DNA from: Effrenium voratum
Taxonomy: Eukaryota > Sar > Dinophyceae > Suessiales > Symbiodiniaceae
Length of the DNA: 64,000 bases
Assembly: GCA_963377175.1 (NCBI GenBank)
Contig: CAUJNA010003326.1
Coordinates: forward strand, 239,001 to 303,000
Direction of reading: 5' to 3'
The notes beneath the pieces were generated by a model that had not been told where the DNA came from, did not search any database, and was given only the letters and a program-made list of their open reading frames with translations. This document shows, in pieces, positions 14,901-26,900 of the stretch (within the stretch, counting starts at the first letter, position 1; each line of letters begins with the position of its first letter). The position numbers and the translations under genes were made by a program.

Positions 14901-17900
14901 CCGCGGCTGCCGTGTTTTGTTCAGGGTCTGTCGCTGGCCTGCTTGGTTGGGCTGCTGCTTTTCGCAAAGTGCTTTTTTTCTGGTTTCTAATTTGGTTGTT
15001 GTCTTTGCCTGCCTGTTTTCTGCAGATGTTGTTGGCAATCTTGCTTGCGAAGAGCTGTTGCCTCACGCAGGGCGGTGGGCGGTGGGCGGTGGGCAGGACA
15101 TGCGGGTCATCAGGCGGGCCATGCAGGCCACAGCCGGACCAAGCAGGCCAGCGACAGGCCCTGAAGAAAAGCAACTGCTCCAAGAAAGCGACATCCACAC
15201 AGCCCTACTACAAACATCCCACTTCAAGAGAATCAGCAGCCCGACCAAGCAGGCCAGTGACAGGCCTAGAAAAAATCCAACTGCACAAAAAGCATGGCAG
15301 CCACACACAGCAAACAAAATAGAAACTCTACTCCCAGACGCTCCCAACTCATGTTTCGGGCCCTTGGGCCCTCGCGGGCCCTCGCGGTCGTAGGAGGTTT
15401 CGGGCTGGTTTTTTGTTGGGGGCCTTTGGGCTGCAAACAAGCTTCGGATTACCATCGGATACCGTCGGATAACCGTCGGATGGCCGTCGGATAGCCGTCG
15501 GATAACCGTCGGATGGCCGTCGGATAGCCGTCGGATAACCGTCGGATGGCCGTCGGATAGCCGTCGGATAACCGTCGGATGGCCGTCGGATAGCCGTCGG
15601 ATAACCGTCGGATGGCCGTCGGATAGCCGTCGGATAACCGTCGGATAATTGGGCCGGGGCCCCCAAAACTGAGGGTCTACGAGGGCCCGGCGTCGGATAC
15701 CGTCGGATACCGTCGGATAACCGTCGGATCGGAACCGTCGGATAACCGTCGGATAGCCGTCGGATAGCCGTCGGATAACCGTCGGATAGGGGAGATGTGA
15801 TTCGAGGCCATTTTGGTCGATCAGCGATCCATTGATCCCGTCCGGATTGCACTAGGGGCCCACAAGGCCCCGTATCCGACAAACAGGCGGGTCCTTTCAG
15901 GAGGGAGGGCCCCGGACCCTCCCTAGGAAACCCCACTTCATGCAAAGCAGGAGCCCAACCAAGCAGGCCAGTGACAGGCCCTCCAACTGCGTAAAAAAAA
16001 CGGCATTTGAACTCCCCGTGTAAAGAAACATCACTTTTGGGACCCGGGATTTTGAATTTTTGAATTGTTTGAACTGTCCAAGTACAGAAACATCACGTTG
16101 GGGACCCGGGGTTTTGAACTTTTTGAACTCCCCAAGTAAAGAAACATCACTTTCGGGACCCGGGATTTTGAGCTCCCCAAGTAAAGAAACACCCGGCGGA
16201 ACATCACTTTCGGGACCCTGGATTTTGAACTCCCCAAGTAAAGAAACACCCGGCGGAACATCACTTTCGGGACCCGGGATTTTGAACTTTTTGAACTCCC
16301 CAAGTAAAGACACATCACATCACTTTAGGGGACCCGGGATTTTCAGCGTTTTGAACTTTGTTGGTCTCCCCAAATCAGGAACTAGGATTTCACAACCCGG
16401 GTTTTTGACCTTTTTGTCGGTCTTTCAATCTCCCCAGCCCAGGAACTCAGATTCGAGGGGCCCTGGATGTTGACCTAGTTGGTTTCTTCCAAAATTCGCA
16501 AGTAAAGAAGCATGAATTGAGCGACCCAACTTGCGTAACTTTCCACCAACCCACACTAAATGAAACAAGCGGCCCCTCCAAACAACCAACCAAAACTAAA
16601 TGAAACAAGCGGCCCCTCCAAACAACCAACCCAAACTCAATGAAACAAGCGGCCCCTCCAAACCACCAACCCAAACTACAGTAAATGGAAAAGCGGCCCC
16701 CTCCAAACCACCAACACAAATTAAATGCAACTAGAACCATCAACCCAAACTAGTTGGAAAAAATACCCAACCCAACCAAGCCAGCAACCCAAACTAATGG
16801 AAAAACGGCCCCCTCCAAACTACCAACCCAAACCAAATAGAAAAAACGGCCCCTCCACGCAACCAAACGAAACTAAATGAAACAAGCGGCCCCTCCAAAC
16901 CAGCAACCCAAACTAAATTAAAAAAGCGGCCCCTCCAAACTACCAACCCAAACTAAATGAAACAAACGGCTCCTCCAAACTCCAAACCAGCAACCCAAAC
17001 TAAATGGACAAAACAGCCCCCTCCAAACTACCCACCCAAACATAATGTCAAAACCGGCCTCTCCAAACCAGCAAATGGAAAAGCGGACCCCTCCGACCAA
17101 ACCACCAATGAAAATTAAGTGAAACTAGAACCACCAAGCAAAAGTAAATAGAACAAGCGGCCCCTCCAAACAACCCAAAAACTAAATGAAACAAGCGGCC
17201 CCTCCAAACCAGCAACCCAAACCAAATGAAAACAGCGGCCCCCTCCAAACTACCAACCCAAACTAAATGAAACAATTGCCCCCTCCAAACCAGCAACCCA
17301 AACGAATGCAAAACCGGCCCTCCAAACCACCAACCCAAACTAGATGGAAAAGCGGGTTAAATGAAACTATAGAACCATCAGCCCAAACTAAATGGAAAAC
17401 GCGGCCCCTCCAAACCTCTTCTTTGCAAAGCCAGGCCTTCCCCGTTATTTTTATTATGCTTGTGGGTTCTCAGACGCGCATTTTATTGTACCAGGTCCAC
17501 ATTGTGTTGCGCCAGGATGATGCCATTGTTCGGGTTATGACTATACATGGCTATGGTTTTTAAGGGGCATGCAAAGCCCGACGCGGCGCGAACCTTGGTA
17601 CGGAGGTATGTAACGGGGGCTCTTGTAACTCTGTAGCGAGAGAACAGTGCTTGACACTTCCACAATTCCAGCTCGAAAGTTGCATTTGTTGATTCACCCG
17701 GCTGCAACGTTTCTTTTGCTGAAGGGCAAGCTCTTTGCAAGTTATTTACATCAATTCTGCTGTTTTAACTGCGTGTTGTCAATTTGTTGTCTTATCTATT
17801 TGTTTGATCTTTTATTATTTGTTATTTTTTATCTGTCTTTATCTCTTCCCAGTAAAAGAAACAGTAGATAATTACTAAGTTCAGATTAAGTGTCCGGTAT

Positions 17901-20900
17901 CTAGACTATCTATTTGCTTTCTCTAATCTGGGCTATGTTGCCACGAGCCTTAGCCCCCCCCCCCCAAACCAGCCCGAGGGCCCGCGAGGGCCCGCGAGGG
18001 CCCGAGGGCCCGAAACATGAGTTGGGAGCGTCTGGGTGAGTTTTTTTTAGCAAATGGGGCGGGATCCTCGCGGCTAACCGCAGAAACCCGCAGAAAACCC
18101 GTAGAAACCCATAGAAAACCCGTAGAAACCCGTAGAAAGCCCGCAGCCCAACCGAAAACATTGTGTTTTTGGAAAATATCGTGTTTTCTAACCCGTAGCT
18201 AAACCGTGGAGAACCCGTAGTAAAGCGTGGCAAAGCGTGGAAATTCTATGGGTTTTTCGGGTTCAACCACGAATGCGCTAATTCGAGAATGTTGCTGGAA
18301 AACAACGAAGTCGTGAGCAAAAGCACGGTCTTTGCTTGAGCTTGCGCGCTGTTCGAAGCAGGCACGCCCTCATCATGGCACTGCTGCTTGACAAGTGTCA
18401 TAAAACCGTGGTACTTTTGACTATTTGGGTCCCCGGCCTCCTTCTTTCAGGTTGGAGTTGCGAAAGACGAGTGGCGAATGCGAAGCTGATTTCGTTGCGA
18501 GTGCAAAAGGGGAGGGCGATGGGAGATTCTGAGGTTGAGATGATGCTTTTGAGATCTTTTGAGAACGGATGACGAGTTGAAGGAATGTATGGGAAACTGC
18601 TTGAAATCGAAAATGCGGTGTTTCCCGAAAACATCGTGTTTTCCTAAAAAACATCGTGTTTTTTGTAGGTATGACATTTTCATCGGTTTTTGAGGCTCCT
18701 GGTAGGGGCGAAATAGTTCCCAGCACCATGTCCTGAAGAGTGCCATAACCACAACCCCGTTCTAATTATTTGTGGCCACGTATATTGCTTATTCCCTACT
18801 GTGGATGGACGAACTCCTGCACCACTTTCAAAACCATGAGAAACCATTGTTCGTGGGTATTTACAGGGGAATCATCATCCCGGGGTTTCTGAACGGTGGT
18901 GCGAAATGGATTTCGCAACCATCCACAGTATCTATCGTCCGATCGAACCCAAGAAAACTCGGATCGCCGAGCGAAAAGCCCGCGAGGTCATCGCCATCTT
19001 CGCAGGCCGGTGCCGGTAGGCCGAAGGCAACGACGGCTTGGGTTGAAAACATGGCGCCCACGTGGCGGGGTGGACCAACGGGCATTTGGTGTTAGGACCC
19101 CGCAGGAAACCGAACCGTTTTTTTGTTTTGGGGGTGTGGCTGCCTTTTTCATCAGCCCCGGAATCTTGGGCATGAGCCACATTTCAGCTGCCCATTTGGA
19201 GGTTGCACTCGTGAGACTGCCATCAAGTTGGGAATCTTAAGTGTTGATTCCACCAAGACATATGGAGCCATCGGCCTAGGGCCAACGTCCGAACCACAAC
19301 CCCACTGCAACTTCCGACAGACTTCCACGTTTCCAGCTAGTCGGCACCACTGAATCCTGGGAGGCCAAGCGAAGGGATGCACAGATGAAGCCTCGGCTTC
19401 CAACTGGTAGGGATCCAATCGGCACAGGGCTGGCTTAGACCAGCCCAGAACCCCAGGGGTTGTATTTACCTCTATGGTAGCTAGCCAAGGGAACCCTTTG
19501 CACACCAAAAGGACAATGGTGACCTACTAGGGCAATTAGGATGCGCTGGCCAGGGTTACCTTTTCTGGAGAAGCTTTTTGAAACGATCAGTAGCTAGCAA
19601 GCAGCACATGTTGAGTAGTTTTGACCCATAAATTCAGGAAGTGAATTGAATTAGTTCGGGGCTTGTGGATCCTTTCATTGCGAGTTCGCCCGATTCCTAC
19701 TTGTAGGGAACAATGTCTATGGCCCACATGGGAGTTTTGACCAGACGGCAGCAGAAATGCCGGACACACTCGCAAATAGAGGTCGTCTTGGAAGTCGATG
19801 TGTCCGTTTCTTTGCCCAGACCTTGTAGCCTTCAACCTTTTGGAACATGCCACTTTCCAACAACTAGCGGCAGCTTTGAACTGCCGACCTGTACATTCCG
19901 TGTAGACTTCAGGTCACAAATCAACAGAAGATGCAAAGGTGACTGGCGTTTCGATATGCAATCACCGCGGCACTCCCAAATTTGGGCACGCCTGTTTTTG
20001 AAGGTACCCTTTTCGCGTTTGATTACAACGGCACAGAAAGGAAACCGCAGCCGGCTTCTAGTTTTGTTGGTGAAGAACAACACCTTCAGTTAAAAAGCAA
20101 ATGGACTTTTTTGGGCAAATCTCAGGAACTGTGGCAACACATCTAGTAAAAACACAACTGGTCTTTTTGGCATCCATATCTCAGGAACTGAGGCTCCCCC
20201 GTTCTTTTCGTCCACCCCTCGTTTTTTCCGGATGGAGAGAGGCTACGAGAAGGAGATGGAGACCTTCTTCGAGGCGAACCCCGGCTTCAAGAGTCGGCGC
20301 CTTAGGTCCCTAAAAATCGGGCCAAGCGCGGAAGTGGTGCGTGGAGGGGTGCCTGGCGCATGGAGAGGCAGGTGTTTTTCCTCCCGTTTGCTGGGGGTGA
20401 AAACAAATTAAAGGAACAATCTGAAGGAAGGTGTCACAAGTCGGAGGGGGGTGAAGGGACATCTTAAAATTGGAATCAGATTGTTTTTCGGGAGTTGGTG
20501 TAAGCTGGTGCGAGAGACGCAGGGAATGAGTTGGATTCACCCTTACGAACCGTCCTGGTGTCCTTTCGGGAATCCCCGTCGGTTCATTCCCCTGACCCTA
20601 CTGCGGGCCGTCTCAATCAGCATATTTTGGGGATAACCCTTTGACGCATTCCCAATATGTACCTTATGGAGGTTTCTCAAAATCATGGACCCCGTTAAGT
20701 AGGGGGTTTTTTGAAGGGACACCTCACAAGAACAACCCATGTTTATCCGCAAAGTGCTAGCACATGCCGGGGCTTGCCAAAAGGTTGGGCCCTTTTGGTA
20801 TCTCCTTGAAAGAGCAGCAACTTGGGCGGCACCAGGGTACAAAAGGAGACGCCTTCTGGGTGTTTCACAAAATAGAGGTCCTCCAGACTGGTTGGGTTCT

Positions 20901-23900
20901 TGTGTCTTTCCTTTTTTAATACCAAGCAAAAGGAGGGGGGGGCAGGGCATAAGTGGCTTCCCTTTGCTTAAGAATATGTGAAATGGTTCCCTGTTGATTT
21001 TAAAGGGAATCTATGACCACTGGACATTTTTGTATTTTTTCCAGGGGGCTTAAGCAAATGAAAGGTGGGAAGCTCCCATGGGGCAACCCCATCTCCCAGG
21101 CCGAGTGCCCTTCAAGTTCTACTTCGACGACTACACCTGCAGCGAGCTGAGCCAGATCGCTGGCATCTTCATGGAGGACAAGGCTCCGTCGTCAGTTCTC
21201 ACCCGGTCGAGCCATGTTTTTTGTTGTTTTTTTGTTTTTCTCCGGAACCTTTGGTTATGGTTGGTTGTAAAAGAAAACCAAAAGGACAACCACCAGTTGT
21301 TGGGGTTCCCTGATTTTGACACACACACACACACACACCCATGTGGGTGCTATATTTACCCACATTTGGCTCCATGATCGTGGCAAAGCTAGGCAAATCT
21401 TGTCTACGCGGAGCCTCGGGAAAGAATCGCTTTGCATGTTTTATCTAGGGCCATTATGTTGACCGGGTAAATCAATGTCAGAAACTGGGGATATGGTTTC
21501 TTTAACCTACTTGTTGTTGTTTGTTTGTTTGTTTGTTTGTTTGTTTGTTTGTTTGTTTGTTTAGTTTAGTTTAGTTTTTTTTTGGGGGGGGGGTTTGCCT
21601 TTGGCCAGTCTATGGAAGGTAGACAATAGTTCTTCTGTTTTCCTTGTCAACTGCGCAACTCTCATGTTGGTGTCCTTAGGGGCCGCGTCTTTGGTGTACA
21701 CCCTTTCTGGTGCTTTTCATGGGTCCAACAATGCAGACTGGTCCTGAGGCTTTCTGGTTGCATGTCTCAAGCGAATGAAACCGCCGTCCAAGCCGCCGCC
21801 GCCACAAGTGACGAGTGACTTGCCCAAGTTTTTTTCTACGCCGCCCCAGCCTCCGCCGACACCTGCAGGATGCCAAGCTGCAAAATGAACTCCTTAGCTG
21901 ACCCACAGCATGGGTGTGGCCTAAGCAATAATTAGGGAGGCCCTACAAATGGTTGGTTTGCTTTTGATTTCCCTCTGAGTCCCTAAGTTTCTCTAACTTG
22001 GAGGACACCCACCTCAGCCATCTCCCAGCCTCGTAGCCTTCCAAACATGTGCCCCTCCCGAACGGCACGTCCGCAGAGTTTGCACCAACCAGCTTCCCTC
22101 CTGTCTAAGCCTCTCAAAGAATCATGGACCACAGTCACCGATGAAACTCCATTCAAAGTGAACGTGTCTTTTTGGGTGGTAGGTGGAAACCAAAGGGAAG
22201 CCAGTAGCAACCCGGAGAAGTCCCCCCTTTTGAGAAATGCGCTTTGGGCCTCCTGGGTCAGATGCAGTGGTAAAAGCAGAAGGCTTCTAGCAATGTTTGG
22301 TTGTGTCTTTTTTGAGGGTGCCCTATTGCCCTTTGGAGGTGCTGTTTAAAAGGAAATCGAGGGAGTTTACACAAGTTGTGTGGCTTCTGCAAGAGACTGC
22401 GGGAAACTTGGTTGTGGGACCAATGTTTGTGATACCAAGGGAAACCCCCATTTGAAGTGGTACAGTACTGGGGATGCTCTACGTTGATATCACAGGGGTG
22501 AATTTCCATAGCCATGTTTATAGCACCCTTCCAGGTGGTTGTCCTTTTGGTTTCCCTTTCCACGAATCCCCCAAAAGGCTACCTGGACCCTCAAACTACC
22601 CATAAAAGACGGCTCATTGCCCCAAAAGTATGGGGGGAGGTCCCTCGTTCCAGGGTAGTTTGAGGGGTCCGGGTAGCTCCTGGCCGGTCCCAGCAGGCTG
22701 TCGGGGGAGCTGCCATGGAAGTCAGGCTACCCCTTGGTGCTCGGGAATGAGAAATGGAATGAACCGTTTTGGGATTCCCGAAGAAAGGAAACCAACAGTT
22801 GGATGGTTTCTAAATCGGGGTCATTCCGTTTTCCATTCCCTACATCTCTCGCACCAAGACCCTCAAAGCCAACCTAGGGATTCCCTTAAAGGAAACCATA
22901 AGGGATGGTTCGTAGGGCTCATTCCAACTCATTAAAGCCCTGAAGCCAAAAACCACAAGGGATGGTTGATAAGCCCTGAAACTAAACACCACCAGGGATG
23001 GTTTATAGGCTTAAAGGGCTCATTCCAATTCCCATTCCCTGCGCCTCCGCATTGAGCGCAAGACCCGCCGAGAGCCCAAAGCGATCCTCAGGGCTTCAGG
23101 GCCACCGACGGCGCGCAGCTCTGGGTGAACCGCACCGTGCGCTTCGCCACCGGCTGCTGCGACACCGGGGACTGCCAGGCGACACTCGGCCCAGACGAAT
23201 CCACGCGGGCGGAGGAACCAAACGGGTCACCGGGCTTGTTTGTTATTCTTTTTCTTTTTTCTTCTTCTTCTTTTTTTCTCTCAAAAACCAACACCATGCA
23301 TTTGACTCTTTGTAAAACAAAAAACAGAAAGCCAAAAAAGAAGACCACAACACAATGTTTGTGTGTGTGTTTTTGAGGCTGGGTACCCTTCGCGCGGCTC
23401 TAAAGAGAAACCACCAGGAGACCCGCCGTAATTTTTTCGGGCTCCCATTTTGAGCCCTTTGCGCGTGACTCAGTTGGCTCGAGGTAGCTACCCCATGGGC
23501 CCATGGAGGGGATCATGAGTTCGTTGCTGTCGATAGGGAGAAGGACAAAAAGGCTATAGGGGGCTCTGATCTCGTGCCATGGAAGGAAAGATTCAGAGGA
23601 TGATACAAGATCATGTTCAGTAAGTCATGGTTTGGCCAGGGGAAGACTGCAGTTGTCTCCAGATTCTCCTGCCGCACGCAACCTCTCAAGGAGATCAATC
23701 CGTGATTTGATGTCCAAGCTCTTGGGCAGGGATTGTTGCGGCCAAATCGCTGTTTGCTAGCTGCTTTGTGAAGGACCAGGCATATCCCTATCATTTGAGG
23801 GGCATAAGAAAGCTTTTTAAGCATGCATGTTCCCTTTGTGGTGAGGGTAGTGTATGGAGGGGGCTTCACCCCACGCTTTCCCAGTTGAGGGCAAGGTAGG

Positions 23901-26900
23901 CACTGGGACCCTTTCACAAGCCTTCTCTAGCCCCAGGCTCATGAGTAGCATCCCGATAGACAGGTTCTGGTTTCTGAACATGTGAAGCATAGCGGCATAG
24001 CCATTGCGGCGCTGAGGAAGCGTGACAGCGGCAACGGCCGCACTGTGCGAAACATCCTGGAGGCACGGGAGATGGTTGAAAGTATGTGAAAGTCTTGATC
24101 GGCAAAGGCTTGCGACACGTCTACAAAGTGCTATGATGTGCTATGCTGGTATATTGTTCAATATTATGCATGGGTTAATATAACAATGCTCCCAGATCGA
24201 CGCTGCTAGGCCACCTCAAGTGGCCATCTCCAGAACTTGGGCGCCCCGATCTTGAACGGGTGATTCGAAGCGATACCGGAAGGCAACCAAGCTTTTAGGT
24301 TGGTTTCAAGCCTCCACGTTGCTTCAGGTATTTGTGTGTGTTGTTGCAGGCTTTGCAGGGAAACGGGCATGGCTGGTAATTGTGGCCATATTCTCATGGC
24401 ACCTTCAGCAACTGCAAGAAGAACAACACCCGATTTTCGTATTTTGCCACTGGAAGGGCCGAGCTAGCAACAAAGACTGGGCTGCAAGGCGAGCATGAGG
24501 CACTCAAACCGACTACCCAACAAATCCAAGAGTGGTTAAAACAATTTGGACCAGGCCAGTTGTGAGAACCCTCCGACAAGACAGCGGTAGTTTATATTCT
24601 GATGCCCAGTGATGACCTTGCGAACCTGGCGTATGTTTGTTTTTTCCCCGTCGAACAGAGAACCACCGCAAAGCCGGTCGTTTGATTCATATGGACCGCG
24701 GGCAAGTCAGGGATAGGGGCACGACATCGCTGCTTGTCTCAGGCACGGGGACATGGCCGAGTCGCAAGTTGATTTTGCCTTCCAGTGCCCAGGACTCGTC
24801 CATGGTGGGCTCTATCCACCAACATGTCACGCAAGAATCAGACGTTTTCCCAGACACCAGCAACAATGGGTTGTTCGTTTTCGGGGAGATCCATACCCTG
24901 GTTTGTTCTTGCGATCTAGACTGGTCAGACCTGCCTCTCATGCTTATTGTTCCCTTGGATTCCACCTATAGTGAAAGCGATCCACTTCCAAAGACAGCCA
25001 GTGTCCCTCGTTCCCCTGCCATTGAGGCAATCCACTGTACTCTCTTTGCGCGGTATGGGGCAGCCAAACCGCCATCTCAAGCTGCGCGAGCCTGCTTTCT
25101 CAGGGCCCCCCTGGCAGTTATAACACACACACGCTTCGGGCAATCACTGTGCACTTAATCCATAGGGGTATATGGGGTATCTATGCAGCTATGCAGCTAT
25201 GCAGCTATCGGAAGGTGCCCGACGATCATTCGGCCGCAAAAAAAAAAGCACTCCTTTTGGCAGCTTTCCCTTGGTAGGACCAAAAGCGAAATGCGAGAGC
25301 AACATGTTTTCGAAAGCAGTGCTCTCGGCAGATTGACCACACCTGGCTGAAAAGTGGTTTGTTTCCTTTGGTTTCAGCTTTGATTTGTCTATCCTTAGGT
25401 CCTATGCAGCCCGCGAGGGGGGGCTTTGGGCTAAATGGCACCGATTCTTGCAGGCAGCCTACCGAAACTTCGCCTCGCGCATTGTGCCGCGCCTCTACTA
25501 CAGCGGGGCCGCCCAGAGAAGTCCCTCTCAAACGGGCTCGCTGTAAAACCTGGGCAGATGAAGTAGGGCGTCCCAAGCAGAAACGGGTGGGCAAAAATCG
25601 TGCGTGTTTTTGTTCCTTCTTTTTTTGCCGAAAGTGTTCCCTGTTTAGGGGTGGATTCTAAGGGAATCCAGAAGGAAACCGGGCTTTGTTTTAGGCTTCC
25701 CTCATTCGGCATTCTCAGCGGACAGGGCATTCCGCTTCCTTCCGAGCCTCTGGCTAGACTCGTTTAAGCAGAACTGTTTTTGTTGTGGCTCGAATGGCTT
25801 TGTCTAAAAACTGGAAATACCTTTTCGGATGTCTTTTTTCAGCGGAAAGCCACAAGGAAGCCATCCGACTAGTTGGTTCATCTCTTCCCACCTTCTTTCT
25901 GAAAGAGCCGAAAGAAGCGAATGAAGCAGGGGTGCAATCCCAGTGGGGCGGTGGCTTTAAAGATGGTCTGCCAGAGCGGGAAGATGACACATTGAAAGGG
26001 ACCCGGAAGTGCTGCCCTGAGGTTGATTCGCCGTTTGTACCGGAAAGTTGCAGCCCATACTGTGGATCGACGAAATCCATTTCGCACCACCTAAGAAACC
26101 ATGGGATGATAAATCCCTTATAAATACCAACAAACAATGGTGTTCCATGGTCTTAAATTGGTGCAGGATTTTGTCCATCCACAGTATGGCCGAAGCCTCG
26201 TGGCAAGAAACCTCAGTTTGACCCAGGTGACTTTCTCGTATCTCCTTGAACCCAAGCGTGTGAGGCGATTGGAGTATTCTGACCTGACGTCATGACCCTG
26301 GTTTGAATATGTTTGAATTGTATATATATATATATATATGATATATGTATATATTAGAGCAAACACGTTTTAATTATATATGTATAATATATATATATAT
26401 ATGTATGTATATATGTATAATATATATATATATTTACACATATATATATATATATTGGAACAACTACATTTTAATTATATATAGACATATATATATATTA
26501 GAGCAAATGCGGTTGAATGGTATATATTAGAGCAACATGGATGCGGGGCGTCGTTTGCGAAGACCCCGCCCAACGACGATGGCGTAAAGGAAGCGTATTT
26601 CGCAGAGATTATTAGTCAATCTCGACAGTGCCCGAGAGGTGCATCAAAGGAACAGAAATGACCGACATACAGCTGATAGCACTCGATCAATACTTCATGG
26701 GGAAAGGTCAAGAGAGTGCTCTATGATTCACTTCCCCGTTCCTTTTTGCTGCAGGTCCCGTTAAACAAGGGAGTTGTGCAAATGTGTTCGTGACTTCACT
26801 TAAGGGCTTTGGTTTGAGATCCACCGGTTTCATCCAAGCGTGAGGACTTTCCCCTTGCATTTTCCCATGTCGTGGATCCCAAGGGCAAGAAGAGCAGCTC

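Larger units (their letters stand above)
13200..15928. mobile_element. 2.7 kb foldback-type element with long terminal inverted repeats
   Basis: The left arm (about 13200-13834) is the inverted complement of the right arm (about 15132-15928). Both carry the 'CCTAGGGAGGGTCCGGGGCCC' tip, a CCGACGG array, the GAGGGCCC/GCGTCTGGGAGTAGAG block and CTTGGAGCAGTTGCTT. The arms differ in length (about 635 and 797 bp), mainly in the CCGACGG array. The middle is a tandem array. No transposase frame is visible, so it looks non-autonomous. Confidence 0.8.
11994..18986. other. 7.0 kb gene A intron carrying the repeat complex
   Basis: A GC-AG intron between DKRDK and the sensor-1 microexon. It holds the inverted-repeat element (13200-15928), arrays at 16022-16340 and 16540-17415, a fragment of the inverted-repeat element at 17940-18050, and a family 1 element at 18797. 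No exon was found inside. Confidence 0.6.

Noticed and set aside
13508..15455. Two near-identical 'proteins' on opposite strands (13508-14035 + and 15063-15455 -)
   Set aside because: Both are readings of the arms of the foldback element; the similarity is a DNA inverted repeat, not gene duplication.
15349..15945. 198-codon minus-strand frame rich in IRRPSDGYPTA
   Set aside because: Translation of the 11-bp CCGACGG array, which stays open because 33 is a multiple of three.
16540..17415. CRISPR-like appearance of regularly spaced short repeats
   Set aside because: Units are contiguous and degenerate with no unique spacers, no leader and no cas genes; it is a eukaryotic minisatellite.
23041..23078. 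Peptide LRLRIERKTRREPK just before the 23092 exon
   Set aside because: It resembles a lid helix, but it is out of frame with GFRATDGAQLW and only a dozen bases separate them, too few for an intron. It is probably intron end.
24637..25158. 173-codon + frame
   Set aside because: Lies between two well-placed gene A exons, shows no domain and no matching phase; treated as intron.
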